Shown: positions 24,716 through 34,810, counted from the stretch's first letter. The stretch: DNA of 42,221 nt from Oidiodendron maius Zn (GCA_000827325.1 KN832918.1:1-42221), one strand, 5' to 3'. Translations and numbers: made by a program. The notes: generated by a model not told the origin, from the sequence alone.

Positions 24716-24895
24716 TCAAGAAGCAGCGCCAATCAGCTTCATACCTCTCGCCCCTTGCTGCTCAATATCCTAGTTTCCGAATTTCAGATTTCGATATCCA
24801 AGAAGCTGCCTCCAATCAGCGTTAAACTTCTTACCCCTTGCTCGTCTGAGCCTCATTGCATCCTAGTTTCTGAATTCCGATTTCACAAAATCGCT
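24716..24895. repeat. Imperfect tandem duplication, about 80-90 bp units
   Basis: The stretch from about 24717 (CAAGAAGCAGCGCCAATCAG ... CTAGTTTCCGAATTTC) is repeated in diverged form from about 24798 (CAAGAAGCTGCCTCCAATCA ... CTAGTTTCTGAATTCC). Both copies share the order CAAGAAGC, CAATCAGC, CCCCTTGCT, ATCCTAGTTT and GATTTC. No coding meaning is evident; the surrounding 24.5-25.6 kb has no supported gene. Confidence 0.6.
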
Positions 24896-25130
24896 CCTTT
24901 TAAGCCGATTCATGAAGAAGCGCTGCGGCCCTGTCAATTGCCTTTCCGTTTACAGGGTCAACGACGTTTCCCACCTGGAGGCCAACGGCTGCACTGCTTG
25001 CGTCAGAGGTGCCCTTCTCGTACAAAGTTGCTCAAAAGACCGAAATTTAGCCATCAATGTTTCATGTACGATGTGCTATGAGCCCCAGCTGAAGAAAAAC
25101 GACTCACCAGTTGATTCATTGCACTGAAGC

Positions 25131-25686
25131 CGATTGTAAGTCAACTGTCCTATCTGGATGTCCAATACAGGGTAAATGTCAGGAAGCAAGCCTCCTATCC
25201 TCCCCTCAGGAACCTAATTCCACACGGCGTGGGGCTCCCTCCACCGCTAGTGGAGAGTGATCATATATAGTGGGAGTAGTTTGCTGGGGTAATGGCTTTG
25301 GTCTGCTATATAGGGAAAGGGGTATAATAAGAACAGTCCGAATCAGTTCTTATTCACTATAAACGAGAGACATCTTTTCTTCGCGTTGATACTACCTCTC
25401 GAAGAAAATGAATTTCCTCCAAATAACGGTCTTGGTTCGCATCCATTTTCCCTGGTCAAGCCTCCTTGTGCTACTACTTGTCGTCCCCACTTGATTCCCG
25501 CTCTGTGTCTGAGATAACAACGAAGTCGACACGCCGGGCCAGGAGTCCCTGCCTCAAATCAGATAAGGCGATGGAGCGAACGCCATTCTGGAGGCAGGGC
25601 CTCTTTATAGCAGTGCTGGATCTTGGGCAGAGAGCCTTAGCTTGAAGAACGGACCCAATATTTATAACTGGCCTACACCAGATTTA
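25131..25686. other. Intergenic with inverted repeat; possible LTR fragment
   Basis: A run CTATATAGGG ... GGTATAATAA is followed by AATAAGAAC (25326-25334), 11 bases, and its complement GTTCTTATT (25346-25354). This TATA-plus-stem arrangement resembles the transcription-start part of fungal LTRs, but no TG...CA ends, partner LTR or flanking duplication could be identified. Confidence 0.25.
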
Positions 25687-26322
25687 TCACTTGCCATGTC
25701 TGACGTGTGTTTGGTCCCGCGTCCTCATACACTCCCTTCTTTGTCTCATATTGTTGCCATTTCGTTTATCGAGAGTGGTCGCGCCAGGCCGAGTCGGACG
25801 GCTTGTGGTTCGGCGAAGACTCTTGAAGCTGCGAGGCCCCTCTTCGTTTTCCCTGTGGCGTTTTGGCCCATGAGATGCTTCGGCCGGAGAGGGCTCTGGA
25901 GCAGTGAACCCGCTTCCTTGATGTCTCCCTGCATCGGGCGCCTTCGAGATGGAATGTGCGTTGTGACAAGATTGTGTACGTCGGACACCATTGTGAGTTT
26001 GACCAGCCACATCATTGCCCTCGGCGATGTATATGACATTATGCCTCAGCCTTCCTGCCTTTGCTAGTAAGCTATTAAGGTCTCCCGTGTTGATAGTTTC
26101 TAGTCGCAGAGCTGTTGCACGATCCAGGAACTGGCGGCTTGCACATTCGAGTATTTCCCTGCCATGTGTGTCTAGGATCGAGCGCCAGACGGATGACTCG
26201 TCTGCAATGCTTCCGACCGGGGAAGCAGCAGCTCTGGGGTGAGGTTTTCGATAAAAGAAGGGGGGGGTTAAGCTTGAAGATATATCGACGGAGGTCTGAC
26301 TTGTTGGCTTCGAGAGACTCAT
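25687..26322 (-). CDS. Hypothetical protein, weakly supported
   Basis: A 211-codon frame starting MSLSKPTSQTSVDISSSLTP. Its first half contains plausible helical text (SVWRSILDTHGREILECASR, FLDRATALRLETINTGDLNS), while the second half is Arg/His/Ser-rich and of low quality. A 141-codon ORF lies on the opposite strand over the same bases. No domain is recognised. It may be the N-terminus of a larger decayed gene. The ankyrin relic about 120 bp away lies on the same strand, but upstream of it in the direction of transcription. Confidence 0.3.
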   Translation of the reverse strand: MSLSKPTSQTSVDISSSLTPPFFYRKPHPRAAASPVGSIADESSVWRSILDTHGREILECASRQFLDRATALRLETINTGDLNSLLAKAGRLRHNVIYIAEGNDVAGQTHNGVRRTQSCHNAHSISKAPDAGRHQGSGFTAPEPSPAEASHGPKRHRENEEGPRSFKSLRRTTSRPTRPGATTLDKRNGNNMRQRRECMRTRDQTHVRHGK

Positions 26323-26445
26323 CGTGGTGACGGAGTGATTACAGCAGCAACATCGACTCCTAGTCGCGACCTGGGGTAAGGAAAATGAAAGAAGTCGGTG
26401 AGTGGAAAAGCCATACTTATCTCTTCGATCATTGGGGTATTTATT

Positions 26446-27490
26446 CTACGTAAACCGAGCGGCCTGTGTGAATGTCTGTGATTCAGCTGTGAGAATAGGA
26501 TAGTTCCCAGCCGCCCTCACCAAGCGAGGTACACGATTTGCCTGTGCGTGGACTGGTTGACATCCCCACTCGCAACGCTTTACGGAACCTGTCTGCGATT
26601 GTAGTATGTTTCCATCAATATCCTCATTGCCACAGTTAACTTTTGTAAGCAACAACACTGCTCCGCCTCGTCATTCAGCTTCCTCCCTTCTGCTGCCGAG
26701 CGCTTCCTTGGTTCGCGGCCAAGTCCTCGCCAGGGCTTTCCTGGAAGCGTGCCCAGGGTATTTGACCCAATTCATCACCGGGGTCAGGACCGACGCCCAT
26801 TCTCGCGAACAGCAGCTGCACCACAGCCATATGGCCGTTGGAGGCGGCCCATAATAGTGGTGTCTGGTTGTAAATATATTCGTGATATATGGGTTGACGC
26901 GCCTTCAGTCGAGAAGTCGCTCAACCGTAGTTACCCTTTCTTGGCCGCCGATAAAAGCACCATCTGATCTGTCCTAGCGACGTTCCAGTCCTCAAGAATG
27001 CTTTACCGCACCCACACAAATCCTCCTCATTCGGCCGGGTCGGAGAGGTATAGAATACCGCTGTATAGTCAGGCAGTGCGCGCATGACCATGAATGGCGA
27101 TGAAGATGGACTGACTTTTTGTGGCGCTCAGCGTCGTTCTTGTTCTTGAAAGAATTCCGGCAATAACCACATCCATGCTACTTTTCCATCTTGTGCGTAC
27201 TAGGCAATATATAAGAATCATTATACATTTTTAAACGTGACATACTTCAGCTGTTCTTGAGTGTTGAATTTCTTAATTTTGGGACAGCACTTGCAGATGA
27301 AGACCCTTTGCATCTGAGGACTTCTCTCTTGTTTTGATTCGCCTATAGGATTGGAAAGTTTCTGTGGCACCACGAGGGACCTGATATCTAATAGTGCCCG
27401 ACCGTGGTATGTCCTCATATCGATCGGGGAGGAATGGCTGCTGGTGTCTCAGCATAGCTTCCGTCCATATGGTCTCACTAATTTGCAAGC
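26446..27490 (-). pseudogene. C2H2 zinc-finger / ankyrin-repeat protein, broken
   Basis: Minus-strand pieces line up in the order usual for fungal zinc-finger/ankyrin proteins. A polar N-terminus (27488-27273) comes first, then a finger VFICKCCPKIKKFNTQEQL split by an intron (GTATGT...CCTAG, about 27187-27237). A second finger HGCGYCRNSFKNKNDAERH (about 27140) and LCGCGKAF follow. Then come ankyrin text: VLLSAAKKG, VERLLD, NQTPLLWAASNGHMAVVQLL (about 26860-26800) and LLLTKVNCGNEDIDGN (about 26650). The pieces fall in different frames, with a TAG before the second finger and other stops, so several indels and nonsense changes have occurred. Such proteins often belong to large accessory families. 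Not functional as it stands. Confidence 0.75.
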
Positions 27491-27500
27491 GCTCGCTTGA

Positions 27501-27860
27501 CTCTATATACTAGCAGAGAAGCCTCTTAAACCTTGTTCAGGCATATATACAGCTACTACTGGCCTACCATGTGCACACCGGATGGGGTATATTCGAGGGC
27601 AGGGAGGGTCTCTTTTACCAGAGGATTTTTATAAACACAGGCCCTGGGATCGCTATACAGAACCCTCTGAATTAATCCATGATCCTATATGCGTTATTAC
27701 ACATACAATAAGCACAAAAATGCTCCCTTCTGCATTTGAGGCTACCGAACCTCGAGAGCGGTCATGTGGCCAATGCAGGCTCCCAGGCCATACTCGGAAT
27801 AGTCTCCGATCCATGCATAATATTCGACGACTAAGCCAGGAATTTGAGACGGACAGATAG
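27501..27860 (+). pseudogene. Mutator-like (MULE) transposase, C-terminal fragment
   Basis: An open frame between TGA 27498 and the stop at 27860 contains a SWIM-type zinc motif (PCSGIYTATTGLPCAHRM: Cys...Cys-x-His). It is followed by LLPEDFYKHRPWDRYTEPSE and a degenerate zinc knuckle SCGQCRLPGHT. This order closes many fungal MULE-type transposases. The DDE catalytic part is absent upstream, where the sequence belongs to the oppositely oriented zinc-finger/ankyrin relic, so this is a broken remnant. Confidence 0.7.
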
Positions 27861-27880
27861 CACAATCCTCTACAACGGCA

Positions 27881-28366
27881 ATGGCCTTCGATTTATCAGA
27901 TAGTGAGGATTTACATAAAAATTCGCAGCCGCAAGCCACTATACAAGTAGCACTCCAAAGGACTGTTTCCAGAGCTAGTACCTCTAACCCGGAAAACACT
28001 ACCATTGAAGTGGATACTCGACCAATTTGGCCAGGCCGGCCAGAGCTTATTTATCAGGCTTATTTAGATGCAAAGGAAGCCTGGTTAGCTATTAATATAG
28101 CTGTCAACCCAGCCCAATATCGTAGCAAACGTGGCCTTACTAGGTGGAGTAAGAGCTGGTGCCGGCAAAATAAGAAGTTCCTCCCGTACCAACGGCTCGA
28201 CCTCGAATCAGAGACTCTAATTCCAGGGGATCCTAATTGGAGCTATGAAGAGCTATACGCCTGGCTTAATTGGGATGAAAAGAAGCAAGAGGAGGCTGAT
28301 CAAGAGGCTGAAGCAGAGCTTATTGCCGCACTGCAGGTGGATTCGGCAGAGTTCGGCAGGGTCTAG
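27881..28366 (+). CDS. Hypothetical acidic protein next to the MULE fragment
   Basis: A 161-codon intact frame starting 20 bp after the transposase fragment stops. The text is protein-like: PIWPGRPELIYQAYLDAKEA, QYRSKRGLTRWSKSWCRQNK, PGDPNWSYEELYAWLNWDEK, and a Glu-rich C-terminus. No known domain is recognised. Its position suggests a second ORF, or a frame-separated tail, of the same transposon-derived unit. Confidence 0.5.
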   Translation: MAFDLSDSEDLHKNSQPQATIQVALQRTVSRASTSNPENTTIEVDTRPIWPGRPELIYQAYLDAKEAWLAINIAVNPAQYRSKRGLTRWSKSWCRQNKKFLPYQRLDLESETLIPGDPNWSYEELYAWLNWDEKKQEEADQEAEAELIAALQVDSAEFGRV

Positions 28367-28802
28367 GGCTACAGGGTGGTATAAGTCGTATTTCAGAGGA
28401 AATAGCAGCTGAGAGCAGGGCATACCGGTTTACTAGTTAAAATATAATTCAAGGCTATTTCAGGGCTATTCAGAGCCCTCTTAACCAGTCGAAACTAGCT
28501 CCGCTTAAACTCGACATGGGGGGGGGGGGAGTTTATTTTTTAAATTGACCCAAGAGACCCCTTATGTCCTCACACATTGACATGATATTCCTCCTCAAAA
28601 CATCCATACCCAATCTTCCTTTGATACAGCGGCCTTAATACAATCAGGATGATAGAGCTCTGATTCGCCGATTCTCACATTCATTTTGGCGGCGGCGGTG
28701 GATCAACCGGATTGAACTAATCAACTGTGTAAGTAACCTTATGTTGAGCTGTGGAAGAAGGAGGAAACGATAGATACATACATAGATACAAACTCCAACC
28801 TG
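28367..28802. other. Intergenic; contains an 11-G run
   Basis: Non-coding on inspection. The homopolymer of 11 G near 28519-28529 resembles those bounding the assembly gap and may mark an error-prone site. A short inverted pair (GGGCTATTCAGAGCCC) lies near 28466. Confidence 0.4.
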
Positions 28803-28985
28803 TCAGCCAGTGTACCTACAAGTCCCATCAGCATGGCATGGAGCAAGTGGGTTGCCAGTAGCTTTTCTCTCACAGTTGCAAGTTGATTTGTTAGGATCGC
28901 AGCCACCATTGTCTTTAGCGGTGCAGCTTTTTTGCGCCATTGCTAAGGAGGCTAAAAAAGCCAAGACAGCGACGGAAAGGCGCAT
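28803..28985 (-). CDS. Small secreted cysteine-rich protein
   Basis: A 60-residue ORF with a clear signal peptide (MRLSVAVLAFLASLAMA, cleavage before QKSC). A 43-residue mature part holds six cysteines (KSC, GGC, STCNC, APC, GTC), an even number that could form three disulfides. Size and design are those of fungal small secreted proteins, some of which act as effectors or antimicrobial peptides; no known family is recognised and no activity is claimed. The frame ends at TGA 28803. A GTACAC that could act as a splice donor lies just before it, so a short extra C-terminal exon is possible. It lies about 280 bp from the hAT insertion. Confidence 0.65.
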   Translation of the reverse strand: MRLSVAVLAFLASLAMAQKSCTAKDNGGCDPNKSTCNCERKATGNPLAPCHADGTCRYTG

Positions 28986-29255
28986 TATGAGGAGGGAGTG
29001 TGAATTGTGAGGAGAAAAAATGGAAAGGCGACTAATCAGGGAATCTTATATATTTCAGTGCCTGGTAGCGTGTATGGTGACTGCTTTGACGATCCTGCGG
29101 TCTGCTAGAAGTGGAAGGAGTAAAGGTTACTGGATCTAAGGTTAGAGCAGCTTTGTGCAACACCACTTTTAGGAAGAGGCCATACCATCTTAGGCTGTCT
29201 GAATAACTTTTCCACAGGATGGCGGTCAAAGTGCGGCTTGGCGCTCACTCAGTCT
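28986..29255. other. Upstream region of the small secreted protein
   Basis: This stretch holds the presumed promoter of the minus-strand secreted protein, with an AT-rich TATATATTT-like element near 29046-29056. No gene is seen, and the region ends at the hAT target site. Confidence 0.35.
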
Positions 29256-29263
29256 GTGCCAAC
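29256..29263 (+). repeat. Left 8-bp target-site duplication of the hAT element
   Basis: GTGCCAAC directly precedes the left terminus and is identical to 32503-32510 after the right terminus. Eight bases is the duplication size diagnostic of hAT transposons. Confidence 0.95.
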
Positions 29264-29791
29264 CAGTGTGTCCAACCGTGTGCTGTATTTTTTCACCACT
29301 ACCGTAATACAATACAATACGGTTTAATACAATACCGTGACCCATAAAGTATTGATTTATAAAATTCATACGCACTATTTAATACTGCAGTATTAAACCG
29401 TATTACTGATATATACTATTTAAGTAGGGTAATATAAAAATAAGGCTTAAAACTTTAATTCTTAGATCTAGGAATAACTTTAATAATATATAATTATAAC
29501 CCCCTTTTTAATTAACTTATATTCTAAGGTTGATTTTCCTTAATTATTAATCTATTATAGTATAAATAGGCTTAAATAATAGCTCTACTACCTCTATATG
29601 TAAATCTATACGTGATTATATTTTAAATATATTATCTATAGAGTTATTATAATTCGCCCACTTCTTAATTCTATACCATATACCTAAAAACACACTAATT
29701 CCAGATCACACTCTAAATAAGGGCTAGTTCTAAATCAATAAAATTACTTATTCTAGATCACTAGTCCTGGTTTTTTACCTATATAAGGGGC

Positions 29792-29943
29792 ACTACCCTT
29801 CATTAATTCGACTACTCTTCATCAGTTCGACTACCCTTTGTCAGTTCGACTACCCTTTATCAGTTCGACTACCCTTTATCAGTTCGACTACCCTTCGTCA
29901 GTTCGACTACCCTTCGTTAGTTCAACTACCCTTCATTAGTTCG
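29792..29943 (+). repeat. Eight tandem 19-bp units inside the hAT element
   Basis: Units of the form ACTACCCTTNATCAGTTCG repeat eight times without gaps from 29792 to 29943, differing at a few positions (C to T changes among them). They sit just upstream of the transposase reading frame and downstream of a TATATAAGGG sequence (about 29781). They may be subterminal transposase-binding repeats or part of the leader. Nineteen is not a multiple of three, so the array is not a coding repeat. Confidence 0.9.
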
Positions 29944-32313
29944 ACTACTATAGCATCCTCTATACCCTTATTATATCCTGACTTAGATTCTATTTCTTTT
30001 GAACTAGGTAAGTATAGTAGCTATATACCTATTTAATTATTAGCCACTAATAAATATATAGACTCTGACTCTACTTATCCTGAATCATCCCTTGGCTCCG
30101 AATCCTCCCTTAGCTCTAAATCCTCCCTTAATTCTAATATATCTGAACAACACCGACCTCGAACATGCTGGGTTTTTAAGCATATGCTAGATTTAGACAT
30201 TGAAACCTTATACTACCACCCTATAACAGCAAAGCTAGAATGGAGGTGTAAATACTGTCCAAAGAGATATGCTCTAAATGGTGGTACATGTCTTATAAAG
30301 CAGCATCTAATAGTAGCCTATAAGATATTAGAAAGCTTACCTTATCAAGACCGCCTAATAAAACACCAGAGAACAATTGAAGAGGCTATTACCTTTAGAG
30401 AAAAGCACCCTTAAAAGAAACAGCTTATTATATTTGATAATAGTAAGTATTATACCCTATTATAGACTATATTACTAGACTAGTATTAATATTATTATAG
30501 CTATTTGCCCTAGGACTCTAGAGCAATTATATATTAACTTTCAAATATCTTGTAATCAACCCTTTAGCCTTATACAGGCAGAGTCCTTTCGGAGTCTTAT
30601 TTGATATATCAACTTAGAAGCAGATAACCTATTATCGGAATCACTATCTACTGCTAAAACGCTTATTATTGATCAATTTACTATTGAAAAAGAGGCTATT
30701 CAACAACAACTCCAGGATTCTCAGTCATCTATCCACCTCTCTCTTGATTCCTAGACTTCAGGTAATCATCTTCCTATTCTAGGTGTTATTGGATATACAA
30801 TAGTAGGTGGTTAATTACAGGAATATATCCTTGTATTACATGAGATTCAAGGACGTTATACAGGAGAGAACCTAGCTCCTATAGTCCTAGATATCCTATA
30901 GGACTATAGTATTACTTATAAGCTGGGGTATATCCAAATGGATAATGCAACAAATAATGATACTTTAATAGCAGCATTAAGTTCTGGTATAGTTCTCTAT
31001 TATTGCCTTAATTACTAGTAATTATACTAATCTTTATACTAACTAGCACTTCCTTATAACTATAATGCTATTGAATATCGAATACGCTGCCTTGGTTATA
31101 TCCTTAACCTTGTGGTTCAAGATTTCTTATGTATTAAGGATATTGAACAAGCTGAAGGAGCCTCTCTTAATAATATAAATACTAATCAACGCTTTGGAGC
31201 CCTTGGAAAGCTTCATAATCTAGCAGTTACATTTTCTAGAGATCCCCAGAAGCTTCAGCGATTTAAGGCTATTAGTAATAGCCTTATATTACCATGCAAT
31301 AATGCTACTTGGTGGAGCTTATGGCATAAGCTAATTCAACATGCAATAAAACTCCAGAGTTTTATTGAGAAATATTATAATATATAGGATAAGGATAGTC
31401 CAGATTACTTAACTCAAGATGACTGGATAGTAATAAATCAGGTAATATATTATATTTTATACTAATACTTATACTAATACTTTAATAGTATAATACTCTA
31501 CTTACGAATATTGATAATACCCTTATAGCAACTCAGTCCTCTACTGCAACACTTGAAAACCGCTTACCTGCCATGGACTACCTCCTAGGGGTATTTGAAG
31601 AAGCTAAAGTCAAGTATAGAGATGATCCTTTTATAGCATCTAGAGTCAATTCAGCATAGTCAAAATTAGATAAATATTATACGAAAACTAATGACTCGGC
31701 AGCTTATATAGCTGCTTTAGTCCTAGACCCCTGTATGAAATGGGAGTATATAACTTCAACCTGGCAGCCAGAATGGATCCCAGATGCTAGGGCCCTAGTT
31801 GTAAAACTATGGAAAAAGTATCGCCCTAGTGATCCTACTAGTGATCCTACTAGTGATCCTACTAGTGATCCTATTAGTGATCCTATTAGTGATCTTAATA
31901 GTGGTCTTATAAATAAACGGCCTCGAAATGCATTTACTACCTGGAAGCAGCAAAAGTCAAGTATGAGAGCTGATCATACTGATGAATATTTTCGATATAT
32001 TCGAGAGCCTCCAATCCCACATGATCATATAAAGGGTGGTGTATGCTCCTGGTGGCTAGAAGAGCGACAGCAACGATTATATCCAAACCTATATAAAATG
32101 GCTCTAGATATACTTACAATTCCAGCTATGTCAGCTGCACCTGAACGCCTCTTTTCATCAGCAAATATCACCATTTCAGATCGCCGCAACCGCCTACATA
32201 GTGATACTACAGAGGCAATTGAGTGCCTTAAGTCCTGGAGGAAAATACAGACTATAAGTCTAGAGTCAGGGTTAGAGTCAGGGCCAGAGTTAGGGCCAGA
32301 GTTAGGAGGTTAG
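29938..32313 (+). pseudogene. hAT transposase, RIP-stopped
   Basis: The frame can be followed from SSTTIASSIPLLYPDLDSI (29938). A Ser-rich segment follows, then a BED-type finger (WRCKYCPKRYALNGGTCLIKQ, 30241-30303), then the catalytic region, with SLDS-stop-TSGNHLPILGVI and MDNATNND marking the DDE core. The C-terminal dimerisation domain is AMSAAPERLFSSANITISDR (about 32127-32186). Stops replace Trp or Gln (TGG to TAG, CAA/CAG to TAA/TAG), as expected from RIP. The last part contains two 12-bp coding repeats: five DPTS/DPIS units (31831-31890) and LESG/PELG repeats at the end. It is inactive in this copy. Confidence 0.9.
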
Positions 32314-32502
32314 ATTAAGGTTATATCAGGTGACTAGATAGAGCTTATAAAGTATACAGTGTATACTTTATAATACTATTGTATTACGGTTTATTGTAAA
32401 GTATTAGATCTGGAATTTTAGACGGTATAAAGTATTACGGTAGTGGTATTTTTGGGCTAGAATACTGCAGTATTTACAACCGTAATACTTTTGGACACAC
32501 TG

Positions 32503-32510
32503 GTGCCAAC
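32503..32510 (+). repeat. Right 8-bp target-site duplication of the hAT element
   Basis: GTGCCAAC is identical to 29256-29263 and immediately follows the terminal ...CACACTG. Confidence 0.95.
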
Positions 32511-33605
32511 AGCCTTTACGTAGCACCCCGAGAGTTAATCTGAGAGTCTGCCTTGCGGGGCTGTATAATAATCATTCCCAGGTATGCTTTGTACTGCGCA
32601 CCTTAATATAAATCGCGTGACAAATTCGCGCCTATCTTTCGACAAGCAAAATTATACTTTCGAGGCTGGTTATGCAACTGTGCCCCGCGCTCCGTAAGCG
32701 CCGCGTCAGCTACTCGAAGCGATGCCCATTCTTTCCGGACGCACAAACGGCTCCACCTATTAGGCTCCTCTAAGTCACCAAACTTTAAACTCACCGTAGT
32801 TTCAGCCCTCTTTTCTCTCAGCCGCAGGATGTGACGTCGCCCTCAGCGCTGTGGTTGAAGGACTTCGTAAGCATTCCCCTAATTGGACTACGTGACGAAG
32901 AGTAGCGCAACGTCCAGTGTTGATCAAGATAACCGACAGTGCCCGATACACTTTGTCCGCGCGTAGACTGGCTGCCACAGTAAAGGATATAGTGGCGTAG
33001 CAGAGACTAATATGTAATGATTCGTACGTAGCATTACTCGACGCCGTCGAGTCTGCCTTTATTTCCGCGTGATGGTGCATGATCCACCTCATCGGCCAAG
33101 GTCCTCTGAAGGATGCACGTTGACAATAATAGGACCAATCGCAAAAATGCCTCATTGTCCAATTTCCATGAATGACCCTAGTCTAACATCTCGAGTTCAA
33201 TGTGGAATGAGGGTTGTCTCAATAACTAACCAGTTGGAGTCTCTGGTTCCACGAGGCTCTCTGGTCTGTGTATATGGCCCCCACGCCAGGATAGTGTCAG
33301 CATCATCCTCATACCTCATAGCCCAGAAATAAGAACAGTCGGGAGTCAAAGCCCTGTAACATTCGTACTAAGCTATTGGTTACAAGTGAGAATTCTGTTT
33401 GTATCTAATTTGAGAAGAGGTTCGTTCGCAAGTCCCAGTATTCGTTTACCTGACCTTGGGAGCTGCCCTAGTCCGAGGGCGCAGCAGATTCAGGCAACAC
33501 CGCACAACCCCTTCAGCACAACCTTTCAAGTAATATTGCGCGCACTATTAGGGGCCCATGGCATATCCAGCCAGTTTCGAATCGAATGGTTAGCAATATC
33601 GTCTC
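32511..33605. other. Intergenic, no supported gene
   Basis: About 1.1 kb of normal base composition. ORFs of 63-117 codons on both strands (for example 32802-33155 minus) carry no motif and overlap one another; I treat them as chance. Confidence 0.4.
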
Positions 33606-33612
33606 TATAAAG
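33606..33612 (+). promoter_or_regulatory. TATA box of the secreted-protein gene
   Basis: TATAAAG lies 84 bp before the ATG at 33696, a suitable distance for a leader of about 50 nt. This indicates that the downstream gene was once a normal transcribed gene. Confidence 0.5.
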
Positions 33613-33695
33613 ACTGCTAAAAGCCAATGATGATCTCTGACAAAAGACACTGTTGCTCATCATCGCGCATTCGACTCGACTATCATTAGTTCATC

Positions 33696-34810
33696 ATGTA
33701 TTCTTTGTTTCTAATGGGCCTCCTGACGGCCGCATCGCGCTGTCTAGCGTACACGGACATGGTGGCTAGAGGAAGTGCTACAGCCATTGATGTTCTGTAC
33801 CACTCGTCCGATAATGGCACTACCCAGGCCATCACGGCTTTGATACCAGTGGGGATGTCATTGGCTCTGCTGAGGGAGGAACCCTTGATACGGGGAACTT
33901 CGCTCAGGACCTGGTGACAATAGCTTTCACCAATCCGCCCCACATCCGAGGTACTATCACCGTCGGCAATACGACCAATTCCCTGAGCTCCATTGGCTCA
34001 GAGCCTACCAGCCCCGACTGCGGCCTTGTTCAGGGTGGAAGCATGGCTGAGGCCCACTGCACGGTCCAAATCACGAGCAGCACGTTTCGTCCACAGAAGC
34101 TAAACTCAGACGAGATCTACATGAACTTGACAGATACCCTGATCATGGACCAGCTTAACGCACAGACTTTTGATGACATGACCGGCTTTAACACCACGGG
34201 GGAAGTCAACATCACCACCACTACCAATACCACCTCGGCCAGCTTAGATCCTTGCATTTACACCTATAAAACTATCCTATCCCTTAGGAAGGATGTCCAC
34301 CAGTGGTATCTTGCTGAGCGACGTACGGTAAGTATAAATTGCAAGGATCCTGCCTGAAAGTGGTTGGCGCGTTTGTTAACACTCCATTCGCAACAGACCA
34401 ACCAAGTTTGTACCCAAGGAAAGTGCTCTGTTAGTGTCACCGAAACAGACACTATTACGTATACATTCAACGTCGGGTGTAAGATAACTGAGTGGATCAA
34501 TGCTGGGCTTGCCGTTACTAAAGCTTCAGCAGTGGCTGAAGGGCACGTATGTGACAGCGATCCAGGTTAGGTATTAGCTGTCTGATACAAGGAAGGATAC
34601 ACGGGCTACAAAGTGAGAAACGAGGATACAATCTACTGCCCGCCTATTAGTCATACAATCAAGAGCTATAAGATCCTTCTCAGATCTCCAAACAAGGGTC
34701 ACCGTGGAAGCGATTTTTACTGTGTGTACGGAGAGAAATACGTCCGTCATAAGGGCGTGAAGTATTGGAAGAGATATACCAAAGGTGGTCCTAAGAATGT
34801 CCACGATTAA
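33696..34810 (+). pseudogene. Secreted protein of unknown family, broken by a frameshift and two stops
   Basis: The start at 33696 gives a signal peptide (MYSLFLMGLLTAASRCLA). The frame slips by one base near 33835-33850, after which it continues as GDVIGSAEGGTLDTGNFAQD, FTNPPHIRGTITVGNTTNS and a Thr/Asn-rich stretch with several N-glycosylation sequons. An intron (34328-34396, GTAAGT...ACAG) leads to VCTQGKCSVSVTETDTITYT and WINAGLAVTKASAVAEGHVC. In-frame TAG and TGA follow at about 34568 and 34583, both probably former Trp. The same frame then runs on as YKEGYTGYKVRNEDTIYCPP to the stop at 34810. At least eight cysteines suggest an extracellular disulfide-bonded protein. The family is not recognised. 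One nonsense change (TGG to TAG) has the RIP pattern. Confidence 0.7.

Larger units (their letters stand above)
29264..32502 (+). mobile_element. Complete hAT-superfamily DNA transposon, 3239 bp
   Basis: The left end CAGTGTGTCCAA and the right end TTGGACACACTG are exact complements over 12 bp. Both subterminal regions also share CCACTACCGTAATAC-type sequences in inverted orientation. A perfect 8-bp duplication flanks the element. Inside lie a 19-bp tandem repeat, then a transposase frame with a BED-type zinc finger and a C-terminal hAT dimerisation motif. The ends and duplication are intact, but the transposase is interrupted by stops, so it is non-autonomous now. It could still be moved by a related active element. 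Confidence 0.95.

Noticed and set aside
25131-25686. Solo LTR
   Set aside because: Only an LTR-like core was seen; no TG...CA ends, second copy or target duplication was identified.
29792-29943. Regular repeat array that could suggest a CRISPR
   Set aside because: The 19-bp units are contiguous without unique spacers, and it lies inside a eukaryotic hAT transposon.
32802-33155. 117-codon minus-strand ORF as a gene
   Set aside because: No motif, and plus-strand ORFs overlap it; nothing favours either frame.
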